DNA from: Schoenoplectus triqueter | Taxonomy: Eukaryota > Streptophyta > Magnoliopsida > Poales > Cyperaceae | DNA: 35,280 nt | Assembly: GCA_964058805.1 (NCBI GenBank) | Contig: CAXKVV010000940.1 | Coordinates: 1-35,280, forward strand | Direction of reading: 5' to 3' | Shown here: piece by piece, positions 1-10,856 of the stretch | Position numbering within the stretch: the stretch's first letter is position 1 | Layout of the letters: each line of letters opens with the position of its first letter | The notes under the pieces: model-generated | Seen by the model: the letters and a program-made list of their open reading frames with translations, nothing else | The model's database searches: none | What the model was told of the DNA's origin: nothing | Position numbers and translations under genes: made by a program

Positions 1-17
1 GTGTTTAAAAATACCAT

Positions 18-708
18 CTAAATATTCGAGTTCATATACCATAGCTCATTTTCGGGCATACCATCTGAGTCTCCATCTGCTTCTGTCATAAATTCACCGG
101 ATGATTGTTCTACGGGTGCATGTTGATTACGTTGTTCTGCATCAAACCAATCTTTCAAGCATACGAGTCGTTCGAATGTCTTTGCACCCAATCTGCTGCG
201 TTTATCTGTTAGTATCCTGTTTGCTGAACTAAAACAGGATTCGGAAGGGACGGTTGACACGGGCACGGCAAATATATCACGTGCCATCATGGCGAGAGTT
301 GGATATGCATTTTCATTCCGGGACACTTGAGTCGGGTGTTGGTGTGGAACATCCCGCACTCGTTGGATGTAACGGTGGAAGTCCACCACTAATTGTTGTA
401 TCGGTATTATATTGGGAACTTGGCGGATATTGATTAGAACTTGACGGATATTGAGAACTTGACGGAAATGAGGTCGAACCTTGTCCGGCACTAAAGGAAG
501 TGATTTGCGGGTTGTAATTAGGATCAACATGTGGTTGTGATGGATAATATTGTTGTGATGGAATTTGTTGATAATAAGGATGCGGAGGGTTAGGATTTTG
601 TTGATAGTATGGGTTCGGAGGGTTAGAACGTGGCATTTCTTCACCAAAAATTTCAACGCTCAATCGATGTGCCATTTCTTCGGCTTGAGAGGGATTGAGA
701 GATGCCAT
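18..708 (-). pseudogene. hAT transposase, internally deleted (N-terminus joined to dimerisation domain)
   Basis: Two overlapping reading frames on the minus strand are the two ends of a plant hAT transposase of the RICESLEEPER/BED type. The upstream frame (313-708) begins MASLNPSQAEEMAHRLS and runs into a low-complexity stretch rich in Pro, Gln, Ser and Tyr, as in the N-termini of these proteins. The other frame (18 to about 330) carries the C-terminal hAT dimerisation domain, seen in the motif ARDIFAVPVSTVPSE and the following SSANRILTDKRSRL segment. The BED zinc finger and the RNase-H-like catalytic core, normally several hundred residues, are absent, and the two parts are in different frames where they meet near 330-340. 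The product could not be an active transposase. The unit reads leftward toward the window edge, so one transposon end lies outside the window. The family call rests on the dimerisation motif and is firm; the deletion interpretation is inference. Confidence 0.8.
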
Positions 709-1500
709 TTGATATTGCTAAAAAAATATTAAAAAAAATATAATGAATGCTAAATTGACAAAAAATAATGATAAAAAACAATGTAACAAAAAAAAAGAAT
801 ATAATAGAAAAACAATGATAAATAAATAATGTAACAAAAAATAAAGAATATAACAAAAAAAACTAATTAAAATAAACTAATGATAAAAAAATTAAAGAAT
901 GTAAATATTTATTTAAAAAACTTAATTATTAAATAATATTTTATAAAAAATAACTAATTATTATAAATTAAAAATATAAGTAATTACAAAAAAATAAAGA
1001 ATGTAATAAAAACGAATTAAAAGAAACGAATGACAAAAAAAGAGTGCAAATATTTATTTAAAAAACTAATTACTAAAAAATATAAATTAATTATAAATTA
1101 CTAATTATAAAATATAATATATACTAATAAGTAATAACTAACCTTTTTTTTGTCGGAATCGAAAGATTGTCGAAAGCCCGAAACTTTAAGACGAATTAAC
1201 GATAAATAATATAACGAATTGCTAAATTGACAATAATAACTAAATAACACTAATATAAATATTTTTAATTTTTTTCTGGATAATGTAACAAAATTACTAT
1301 AATAATATAATTAGAGAATTGCTAATATCAAAAGATTAACGAATTAACGAGAGAGAGTTTGGTTTGGAGAATTGAGAAGAGAGATAGAGTGAAGTTGTTT
1401 GTGTGAGGATATGAGATGAAATGGGGTGGTATTTATAGGAAAAAAATTTGAATTATGATTTTTTATTTTTTTCTGATTTTTTTCGAATTTTTTTGAATTT
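709..1500. other. AT-rich non-coding part of the hAT element
   Basis: Very A/T-rich sequence with no credible reading frame, upstream (on the minus strand) of the transposase N-terminus. It probably holds the 5' leader and promoter of the element. Runs such as aacaaaaaa and aataatgtaac recur. A purine-rich gagagagagt stretch near 1350 and a tatttatagg motif near 1430 (CCTATAAATA on the minus strand) could be leader and TATA-box sequence. Confidence 0.4.
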
Positions 1501-1507
1501 TTTTGAA

Positions 1508-1835
1508 TAACAGCGGGTTTAACGGGTCGGACGGGTCGGGTTGGACGGGTAAAGTGGGTCGGGTCGGACGGGTTTGATTCCCGGGTTTCCCGGATCGGGT
1601 CGGGGCGGGTCGGGCACGGGTTATCCCGGGTTTGGCGGGTCGGGTCGGGTCGGGACGGGTCTAAAACGGGTCGGGTCTAAGACGGGTTTTTTTCAAATTT
1701 TTTTGCCCGCGCCCGTGCTAGACCCGTCGGTTCTAACGGGTCACGGGTCCGACGAGTTTGAGCACGGGACGGGTCGGGGCGGGTCGCGGCCACGGGTCGG
1801 ACGGGTCGGGTCTGACCCGGTCGGGTATTTTTAAT
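1508..1835. repeat. CGGGT-rich subterminal repeat array of the hAT element
   Basis: About 320 bases are built from many copies of CGGGT/GGTCGGGT and, near the right end, some in the opposite orientation (GACCCG). Clusters of short motifs inside the ends of hAT elements are where their transposases bind, so this probably is the subterminal region of the element whose transposase remnant lies to the left. No clean terminal inverted repeat or target duplication could be assigned; the array stops near 1835 at ggtcgggtatttttaatac. A long plus-strand frame here, rich in Gly and Arg, is a by-product of the repeat. Confidence 0.6.
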
Positions 1836-2539
1836 ACACTACCTCTATCCAAACAAACAGGATGTTATTAACATAAAGACAAAATTCGACCACTTGCATC
1901 TTTTTTTCTTTTATTTTTTTTGCCTTGAGGGAGAACCACTTGTTTTCTAACTCGACTGTGACTAGTGACTACTGAATGATAAATGATTATGATCGACTGA
2001 TCGGACCAGACCTTGGCCAATCTAATATGATAGTTCGGACCCATATTATCAAATTTATTGCGTTTGTGTCATAATTTATATTATCGAGATATTACTATAT
2101 TTGTGACATCATTAGAAGAGAATTCCTGCCCCAACAATTGTTTATTAAGAACTTGCTCAGTTTACTGGCAAATCCGATTAGATGTGACACAAACAAAAAT
2201 GTTCTTTGTAGAATACGACCCCACTTTATTTATATTTATTTTCAAATATTTTTCTTTGTAACTTTCTTGAAATCTACATTTTTCAGAGTTGCTTTCCTTC
2301 TCCGTTTTGTCGTTGCCCTCAACACCCCTTAGCTTATGCATCCGCGTCTATGACAAGGCTCTACAATGGGATGATCCCAAAGAAATTTAAACAGTTCAAA
2401 TTTAACTAATAATGAATAAAGATGCATTTTATTTTTTATTTTAATGACTCTATCTGCTATAAGACACAGTGATAAAATTCTGCCATCACACCTTGATAGT
2501 GGATGTGAATTCCTTAGCGGACCATCTCAAGCTAAATAA
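1836..2539. other. Intergenic, no gene seen
   Basis: Unique-looking AT-rich sequence between the hAT end and the Helitron. Short plus-strand frames at 2058-2332 overlap each other, have no recognisable motif and are not supported as genes. Confidence 0.5.
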
Positions 2540-3009
2540 TCTATACTATTATATAAAGCATCTAAGAATTGGAGGGTCCATTTTTTGTCATTGTAAATTT
2601 TTATTATACCCATTTTATCCCTCAATTAGATAGATAATATTTATTGTTGGTTGATCGAACGTATGTGATCGCGTCCATTGATCCCCTCTTTCTCTCCATT
2701 TCTTTCCCTTATATACTATTATTTCCATAATTTTTGTTTTTTATTTAGCAACTTTGTGCATATTTGATAAGGAATTAATGGTGATAATATATGTTAGAAT
2801 AATTTACTTTTCTTTCCATAAAAATCATGAATCATTAACTCATATTGTGCAAAAATCTCATCCAAGATTAAATATAGTCTTTATTATATGTTTTCTCTAT
2901 AATTTGGTGAATTTATAATTTAATATTAGATAAATGTGATTTTTTTTATCTTATAATATTTTAATGTTTAAATAAAAAATTCTGCTGCAACGCGCGGGTT
3001 TATAGCTAG
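2540..3009 (+). mobile_element. Short non-autonomous Helitron
   Basis: The segment starts with TCTATACTATTATATAAAG and ends with GCAACGCGCGGGTTTATAGCTAG. Plant Helitrons start with TC, end with CTRR (here CTAG) preceded by a GC-rich hairpin, and insert between A and T without a target duplication. The base before the start is A (2539) and the base after CTAG is T (3010), as expected. The terminal hairpin is only partly preserved. There is no Rep/helicase frame in the 470 bases, so it would have depended on an autonomous copy elsewhere. Confidence 0.7.
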
Positions 3010-4102
3010 TAATAATAATTAGCAACAAGTACCGAATAGGAGTAGGTTGTTCTTCACCTATTCAAAAAAATCCGACATGTAAAAATAATAAACCATGTTT
3101 AGATATAACTAAATGACCTTTCTTATGTCATGTTTGCATTTGATATATTTTGTCACAAAAAGTGTTTTCCAATCAATGCATGCACTCAGAAGGCGAAGTC
3201 ACAATTAAGACGCAAATGTCTTAAATCGCCTGAGGCACAGAGGACGCGTCTAAATAACACATTGTACAATTTTAGTTCCTAATATTCAGTGTATGAGAAA
3301 AGTTCATAAAATAAATATCGATAGCAATATTAATATTATAATGGTTCACACTGTCGGCTTGTTTTCTATTAAATAAAGTGAAACTGATGTACCATAGATT
3401 AATATATGATTTTATATTGCAGTTGAAATGTACTTCTATTCAATAATTTTCCCTGAACTGTATGGGGTATAAACGCTCTGAAAATATCATCCATATTTTT
3501 CAAATTAGATAAACTTATGTTTGGATGATATGCATATTGATTTGATACCATATTTTAATGACACAACATTTAGTTGGCTATCCAAAATTCTAAAGGAACA
3601 TTATTTCTATTATATTTTTATATTCTTTCTCACATGAAACGGAACTTAGCACAAGAGTTATTCTGCTAACATGCAATCTGAGGAAAATGCTATTTTCTGA
3701 ATAATCAAAGATGAGGACAATTAAAACAAAAGAACCAAACAAATGTAAAAATGAAGAAAAGAATGGCTAAAAATACGGAATGGCAAATTGGAAAAACAAA
3801 TCAAAACAAAATTTATATGATTCATCATCAGATATTAGCTACATAATATTGTAGACAAAGTATTTTGCTTTACTATTTTTGTTGCTCGTGAATAAAAGAG
3901 ATGAGACAATTAATAATAAACAACCTTTGTCAGAATTAACCATAGTAATGTTTATATATTTTGACACCTCTTAACATAATATAGAAAATATTATACATAC
4001 TTCCATGAGATGAAAAAACATTGAATTGCAAAATTCAATTACCACACTTAGACGTCCTATTATATGACCACACTGAACATCACCATCACCCTTATTTTAT
4101 CA
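3010..4102. other. Intergenic, no gene seen
   Basis: AT-rich sequence downstream (minus-strand sense) of the receptor-like-protein pseudogene. No frame above 60 codons and no clear repeat structure. A small G/C-richer patch near 3185-3250 contains cgcctgaggcac and could be an old repeat fragment. Confidence 0.5.
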
Positions 4103-4552
4103 TTACCACCAGCTAAGTCTCCTCATAGCAATCACCATGTGTACATGCATTTTATCAAATAATCTATCCATCATACGAGAAAAAGCAGCCATCGAAGCAT
4201 TTTTGAAAATTAGAACACCCCAAACAGACCAAAACCCCAAAATGAAACCTAAAGCTAATATCAAATAAAACAATACCGTTGCTCTTCTGTCACCATGAGC
4301 AGAATCAATACCTATAGATGCTTGCTCTTCAGTACAATTCTTGTTAATCAGAGACTCACAGAGATAAGAGTTGCCAGCATAGATTGATGAGTCATTTAGA
4401 ATATCTAATTGTCTTTCAGTTGGGATTTTTTCCTAAGAAGTTATTATAAGATAAGTTCAAAGTTGTGTAATGAGGACAAGGCTGATAATCCCTGTGGAAT
4501 TGGACCTGAGAGATTGTTAAATGAAAGGTTTAGACATTCTAAAGATTGCATG

Positions 4553-4999
4553 TGTTAAAAGAGAAAGATGAATATCACACTTTGAGATAAAAAAAAAGAG
4601 ATAGATAAAATAAGTTTTCTTACTATTAGATACTCTTATATTTTTCTTACATATTAAACAACGGATTATAACTCTATTTATAGGCTAAGACAACAGAAGT
4701 ATTTAAAAAAATCATATTAAAAACAGAATATCAAACAGCAGTTATTTCAGCTGACATCTGTTCACTAAAACAGTCATAACTTTCTATAATGAACTCCAAA
4801 CAACTTGGTATTTGAACCATTGGAAATTAGACTTCAAGATCTTTTCATCCATATCATACAGCCAAAACAGACATTGTTTAATCTTTCATATCCCGTTATT
4901 AATCAGCCCAAAAATTCTATAACCGTTGAATTCTAAAAGTCTCATTTATTTTCCACTAGACTTAATATTATTAATGATAATTAAGTTTATATTTCAACA
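4553..4999 (-). repeat. 3' LTR of the retrotransposon
   Basis: 447 bp, TG...CA ends with a short TGTT/AACA inversion. The minus-strand motif CTATAAATAGAG near 4673-4684 is a good TATA box. Confidence 0.85.
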
Positions 5000-5861
5000 A
5001 AACTCCTCCATAAACTTAATTTTGAGAACTTATATTTTTACTCATTAGTGTCAATTGTGGTGTTTCTTCAATCTCCTCATATGTAGTTATTCTATCTTGT
5101 CGATTTTTGTGAACTCAACACTTGTCTTTCTTGTTAACTTATCTTTATATCATCATTACATTTCTTCATAACTCATAGCGAATAGCGACGCCATCTATTA
5201 ACGGCTTCTTCTCGATTCATTGATTTAGGAAATTAAAAAAAAATCAATCATGATTTCATCTTATATGTCATCCAATTTGTCTGACTCTTCAGGTAATGTA
5301 TATGTAAGATTTACACTCACACCGCGACTCCACACCACATTTTCTCATTATCTTCGCATACTTTCAGCAAAATATCTCATAATGTTGCTAGTTCTCTTAT
5401 CCTGGCACTCATTGTACTGGCTATCTCATAATGTTGCAAAGACTTCACCACGCTTTTATAACATTCGCTGCTTGATACATTGCTCTCATCATTGATAAGT
5501 TTTTTTTCCTCTTATAATATCTCTAAAACTATCTTCACGAAAAAGAACACCACAAAAAACACTTTTTTTTAACAAAAAATCAACACATGATAATTTTTTC
5601 ATTATCCCGACACTTTTTCTTTTCTCACAAAATAAGGGGATTCAATTTTTTTCACTCATTTTTTTTTTCAATGCTCCCAACAACATAGAAAAAACTCATA
5701 TACTAAAATAAACTAAAAAAAACACTCTTAACACTTAACTTTCTTTAAAACAAACATCGAGACTCACCATATTTTTTTCGACATTTTTTTTCTTTTTTTT
5801 TTCTTTTTATTCGCCATGGTAGGTCTCTCTTGATCGACTGAACCTGACTCTGATACTACTT
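5000..5861 (-). other. Interior of the LTR element, non-coding
   Basis: Contains the polypurine tract at its left end and the tRNA-Met primer-binding site at its right end. The body is rich in A and T homopolymers (many T-runs at 5560-5810) and no retroelement protein motif is seen in any frame. The 81-codon plus-strand frame at 5250-5495 is antisense to the element and has no known motif. Confidence 0.7.
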
Positions 5862-6304
5862 TGTTAAAAGAGAATGATGAATATCATACTTTGAGATAAG
5901 AGAAGAAATGGATAAAATAAATTTTCATACTATTAGACACTCTTATATTTTTCTTATATATCAAACAATATATTACAACTCTATTTATAGGCTAAGACAA
6001 TATAAGTATCTAAAAAAATTGTATTAAAAATGAAATACCGAACAACGACTGTTTCAGCTAATATCTGTCCACTAAAATAGTCATAACTCTCTGTAGGGAA
6101 CTCCAAACGACTTGATATTTGAACCATTAGAAACTAGACTTCAAGATCTTTCCATAGGTCATACAGCAAAAATGGACATCGTTTGATTTTTCATATCCCC
6201 TCATTAATCAGCCCAAAAATCATATATCCGTTGAATTCTAAAAGTCTCTTTTATTTTCCACTAGACTTAATATTATTAATGATAATTAAGTTTATATTTC
6301 AACA
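5862..6304 (-). repeat. 5' LTR of the retrotransposon
   Basis: 443 bp, the partner of the left LTR. In the element's own direction it begins TGTTGAAATATAAACTTAAT and ends CTTTTAACA, directly followed by the primer-binding site. Confidence 0.85.
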
Positions 6305-7950
6305 GCGTGTTGTCAATGTTTTCTAGAATTTCCCCTTTTAGATAATTTTTAGATAAGTTTAAGTTGGTCAAGGATTGGAACAATCATATTTCTTCTGGGA
6401 TTTGTCCATTTATTTTGTTTCCCAATAAATCTATATTTCTGAGGCAATAAAGTAGACTCGAAGTTTACACATTTTGTCTGTTCATATTTATATACAATGT
6501 TTCTACATCATCAAAGAAATTATGTGGATCACAGTATGATGAATTCTTCATATGAGAGAAGTTTCCAACAGAATTGGATATATGACCAACCAGAAAATTA
6601 TGAGCAAGATCCAAAATTTATAAGTTTGAGAGTTCTCCAAGCTCCGGAGGGATTAGACCACTAAATTGGTTTGATCGTAGTTGTAAAACTACAAGTCGCG
6701 TCAATTGTTGATCCATCCATGATGGAATTCTTTTAGAAAAAATATTTTTCCCTAGTGAAAGAAAAACTAAACTCTTGCACTATTGTAAGGTTGATGGAAT
6801 TTCTCCATCGAGCTTATTATTATAAAGATTCAAATTGATTAGATATTGCAACGATCCGATAGAAGTAGGAAGCTCTCTGGTAATCTGGTTGTTGGCCAAA
6901 TTAATGATTTCCAAATTTGAAACTTCCAGCAACTATTAGGGATTTTCCCTGATATAGCATTATTTGACAAATCCAGCCCTACTAAATCTATCTTGTCACA
7001 TATCTCAGATGGAAAATTATCATTAATTTGATTTTCTGAGAGATCCAATTCAATTATCATATCGGGAATACTTGGTATTGCGCCATGGATGTTATTAGAA
7101 CTTAGATATAATTGTTGTATCTTGCTAAACTGAAAGGATAAAGATAGATTTTCTGTGATATTATTGTCAGAAAGGTAAACAATTTCTAGAGATGACATAT
7201 TCCACAACAATTTGGGTATAACATCACCGATGCTTGTGTTAGATAAATCCATATAACAAATTCGTGTTTGCCCTTGGAGCCAATTAGGAAAATTAGGCCC
7301 CACCTTGCATGAGTGTAAATCAAAAACCAGAAGTTGAAATGGTGGTACCCACTTGTCTTTCATATTCATTGTTAACATGTTACGAGACAAATCTAAAAAC
7401 TCTTAATTTGAAAGATTAACAAAATGAGCTTCAACTATAACACCCGACAGAAAATTATTAGCAAGATATAACATGTTTAGTTGAGTAAGGGTTCCTATAT
7501 CACTAATTATATTGTCTGAGGGCAAATTGTCCCGTAAATCAATATATGAATGATTTTTCATATGTGCAATCCAGCTAGATATATGTCCTAAAAGATTATT
7601 GTTGGTCAAACTCACCACCTACAGACCATACCACATGTGACCCAATCCATTGATCAAATTGACAATATCCCCTTCTGTATTTAAGCTACTCAAACATAGG
7701 CTTCTTAGGTCATACAATTTTCTCATTGGTTCAAGAAACACATGCTTAAAGTTATTTCCTCCTATGTCCAGGTAATTTAGTGAAATCAAATTGGAAAGAG
7801 CATGAGGGATGTTTTTATGAAATCCAGAATATCCTAGATCTAGATACAAAAGGCCAGTGAGGTTCCACAACCAATTGGGTAGTGTAGTATTAAATAAATT
7901 AAAAGAAAGATCGAGCTTTGTTAAAAATATTAAATTAATATGAGATAGAT

Positions 7951-8044
7951 CATTTGGTATATTTGATAGATGACAGTCGGATAAAATCATTTGGTATATT
8001 TGATAGATGACAGTCGGATAAAATCATTTGATATATTTGATATG
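7951..8044 (-). repeat. 37 bp tandem duplication in an LRR-coding part
   Basis: Copies at 7951-7987 and 7988-8024 (catttggtatatttgatag...) are identical and a diverged partial third copy follows to about 8044. As 37 is not a multiple of three, the duplication also breaks the frame. Confidence 0.85.
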
Positions 8045-8396
8045 TAAGAACCAAATGGAAGGTTAAAACTTCAGGGAAAAGAGATGGGTAATGTTATGCA
8101 TCTGGTACCATGACAAATTAAAAACAAAACTGAAACTTCAGTTTCGCTGGGCTTGGAAAGTCCAAAGCTCGTGAATATAAATTTTGACGGGAGCAATGTT
8201 TTGAGAAGAAAATTTTGAAGGAAGCCAAGTTTTGAACAGAAAATTTTAGCAGGAACGAATAATTTTATTTGTGAGAGATGAGGGGTAGTTTTGTGATTCA
8301 AATAAAAACTATGTCTAATATTAATAACTCATTATATATTTTAAAATTTTAAGGGCGGGCCATAGCCCAAATATTTAATGAAGAGCTCCGCCATTG
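8045..8396. mobile_element. Probable small insertion in the LRR region, ends unresolved
   Basis: LRR-coding sense is lost between about 8045 and 8396 and resumes on both sides. The inserted piece ends gagctccgccattg, which resembles the CAGTGGCGGAGC-type terminus of some plant hAT elements, and contains a G/C-rich gggcgggccatagccc near 8353-8368. A 76-codon minus-strand frame inside it has no recognisable domain. No matching left terminus or target duplication was found, so the class is a guess. Confidence 0.45.
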
Positions 8397-9196
8397 GCAA
8401 TGATTGACTTAAGCTTGGATATAAATTATATCTTAAGCTTAGATATTGAAGGTTGGAGAGATTCTCAAATTGAGACGGTACCATTCCGGTGAGCTAAGAA
8501 TCACCAATGTCAAGAACTTGAAATCCTGAAAGATTTCCAAATTCATAAGGTGTGACATCTTGGAAATCTTAAAAGGAGAGGTTGAGATGAATCAATTTTT
8601 CAAAGGAACCGATGAACTTTGGAATATTAAGTTTGAGAAATCATGGCCACTAAGATCAAGATGAGTCAGATGCCATAGAGAAAGTAAATATAAATTTATC
8701 TTACATGACAAGGCATGAAATACCCAATCAAAGTAATCATCGGATAGTAACTAACATATGGATTTCTAAGATTAAGCTTCACAACATGCTCTGTTAATTT
8801 GTCATATGTGACACCACTCCAATTACAACAATTTTGATCGTACCATGAAGACATAAGTTTGCCAGAATCATGTAAACCAACCTTAAAGATGAGAAGGGCA
8901 TCCTCTCCACTTCAAAACACCCATTTGCTGTGATAGGAATATTTATTATGACGAGCAATAGAATAACTCTAAGAAGAGATATCATGTTTTCTCTTTCTTT
9001 CTTGCCTCTGAGAATGAGATAACAGAGCTAACTGCTTTTTAAATAAGCCATTCACTTGTTGGAAAATTCATAGACTTGGCTAAGCTGTGAAGACACGCAT
9101 GTTTCCCCAATTTTCATGGGAAATTTTTTTTCTTGACAATGACTTGCTCTACTGGACTTATTCCATGGTGACTCCACCTTTTGATGGAGTGGCATC

Positions 9197-9252
9197 TTTA
9201 TTTCTTTACATTTTGAATAGTAGCTTTATTTCTTTACATTCTGAATAGTAGC
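9197..9252. repeat. 28 bp tandem repeat, two copies
   Basis: tttatttctttacatt(t/c)tgaatagtagc occurs at 9197-9224 and again at 9225-9252 with one difference. It lies in the former promoter side of the receptor-like pseudogene. Confidence 0.85.
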
Positions 9253-10371
9253 TTGTGACGGATGAAAGTTTCTAATTTCTGGTTAATTATACCAGTCTTT
9301 TACTTAGTGAATGGTTATATTACATTGTGTTTAGAGAAAATTCACAATTAACATGAGCTATTAACCGGGTGGACCACATAAGACATAGCAATTAGTGGTT
9401 CGAACTTCAAATTTAAATTACATGGACACAGCTGGCCAGTGGAGAGCTTTTTTTGTTGATTTTATTTAATTGATAGACAAAACAAACAAAATAAGATAAT
9501 TAATAAGGGAGAATTGCTCCATTATACACCAAAAAAAGTTGAATGGTCAGAATAGTTTTGATCCAAATGTTGAAATTTAATTTACAATATTACCGTCATA
9601 GAAATGAGGTAAATGACTAAATCATATAATACTTAAAATGAAAGGTACAATCATTTAATATTGAGCATAAATTACTTTCTAAATATATGCGTTTTTACTC
9701 ATTCTCATACTACTCTTATTTCATCATGCGTTACAAATCATTTCAAATATTTTTTTCTCCCAAAAAATATAATATATCGGAGACTCACTTCTAATATATG
9801 ATAGTTCTTAATTTGTCAAACACGCATGTAGAAAAATGATTCCACACTATAAGCGTCACCTCCTGTCCAATCATATATATGTTGTAATCCTTGTTGTTTA
9901 GTAGCACGTCCCCATTTCTTATTAGCAGCTGGGAGTTGACTGATTGACTTAGACTGGACTAATTGTAAGTTCTCTTCCACTCATGCGTTATCTCTTGTAG
10001 ATATGATAAAAAGAAAAGGAAAAAAAACCACACCATTAATTTGTGAGATTGCTTCAACATCTCTTTACACTTTACAGAGAAGCTTCATCTATCATTATTC
10101 CAAGCTCACTTTGCAGCTTTTTTTTTTCCCAATTGTATTTAGAGATAGGGAGACCCATTGAAATGACGATGTAAGATGATTTTGCACTCTGCACACAAGT
10201 GATTATTAAAATGGTCATTTTTTTTGAGGAAAAAAAATGATCATGTTAACATCCTTCGAATTAGATTGTGAGCACCAGATTTTGACATATAACCTCATGG
10301 AGATAGAGAGTAATTAATGTCTCAACTATTGAACTAGACTTGGTTCTCTAATATGAATCTATGTATATATA
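9253..10371. other. Intergenic, no gene seen
   Basis: AT-rich sequence without credible frames. It contains the motif gtggttcgaacttc at about 9393-9406, of the kind seen in tRNA-derived repeats, but no complete SINE could be built around it. Confidence 0.5.
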
Positions 10372-10692
10372 GAGGAGGGATCCCGGGTTATTTTGACAAT
10401 TTTGACAAATAATTTTAAATATATATATATATTACTAATTTAAAATTTTATGTAATTTCATTATTATTTAATGGTCCATCAAAGACCATCAAAATTTTAT
10501 GTAATTTATAATGATTCCAATTTTATAGTATCTGATTGACTATCAAATGATAATAAAATTATATTAAATTTAAAACACTATTAATCTATAAGTAAAGGAT
10601 ATGACTATATTTTTTTTATTTTTAATTATTTAAATTTATTTAAAAATTTATTGTCAAGATTGTGAAAATAGCCAGACAATGGATCTCTCCCC
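10372..10692. mobile_element. MITE, family with GGATCC-TTG termini, copy 1
   Basis: The right end, read inward on the minus strand, is ggggagagatccattgtctg followed by gctattttcacaat; the left end reads gaggagggatcccgggttat and then ttttgacaatt. These are imperfect inverted repeats, and the same ends occur in the segment at 10857-11229. The interior is non-coding and AT-rich. Flanks are TA-rich, so a short target duplication cannot be confirmed. Confidence 0.55.
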
Positions 10693-10856
10693 TGTTTAAT
10701 TTAAAAGTTAGTTTTCATGCTTCCGAAGGATATATTTTCATTTGTGCTCTCATCGTACTTCATATTTACAATTCATTGATGATTAAGTATCTTCGAAATG
10801 TCTAAGTAATCTGTTGTGTGTATATATAGAAGAGCCAACTAATTGCATATATATAC

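Larger units (their letters stand above)
4553..6304 (-). mobile_element. Non-autonomous LTR retrotransposon inside the receptor-like pseudogene
   Basis: Two direct repeats, 4553-4999 and 5862-6304, each run from TGTTAAAAGAG to TATTTCAACA and are alike over their full length. The flanks are GCATG (4548-4552) and GCGTG (6305-6309), a 5 bp target duplication with one change. On the minus strand a primer-binding site matching the 3' end of initiator tRNA-Met (GTATCAGAGTCAGG, about 5843-5858) follows the right LTR, and a polypurine tract (TTATGGAGGAGTTT, about 5000-5013) precedes the left LTR, which fixes the orientation as minus. The 862 bp interior has no gag, protease, integrase or reverse transcriptase frame. 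Either it is a small non-autonomous element or a deletion derivative, probably of Copia type. The LTRs differ at many positions, so the insertion is not recent. Confidence 0.9.
4103..8985 (-). pseudogene. Receptor-like protein (LRR, EIX/Cf type), full-length but disabled and split by insertions
   Basis: Reading leftward, the pieces follow the order of a plant LRR receptor-like protein: a signal peptide from 8985 (MISLLRVILLLVIINIP), the N-terminal Cys motif (GCFEVER, then NCCNWSGV one frame over), many LRR units between 8700 and 6310 (for example LTKLDLSFNLFNTTLPNWLW near 7900), then NLSFNNLSGPIPQGL, an acidic spacer, a transmembrane segment (VLFYLILALGFILGFW, near 4250) and a short tail ending in a stop at 4103-4105. 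Such proteins are cell-surface immune or developmental receptors without a kinase. This copy is dead: single-base frameshifts near 8900, 8742, 8630 and 6930, in-frame stops at 8569-8571, 8494-8496, 7619-7621 and 7403-7405, a 37 bp tandem duplication near 7951-8024, an LTR element at 4553-6304 and another insertion near 8045-8396. Family membership is firm; the EIX/Cf subgroup is less certain. Confidence 0.9.

Noticed and set aside
1574..1834. Gly/Arg-rich frame of 86 codons
   Set aside because: It is a direct translation of the CGGGT repeat array, with no domain.
5250..5495. 81-codon plus-strand frame inside the LTR element
   Set aside because: It is antisense to the element, has no retroelement motif and lies in low-complexity sequence.
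9393..9406. gtggttcgaacttc resembling a tRNA T-arm or SINE B box; a similar ggttcgaacttc occurs near 34968
   Set aside because: No A box at the right distance and no tRNA fold could be drawn.
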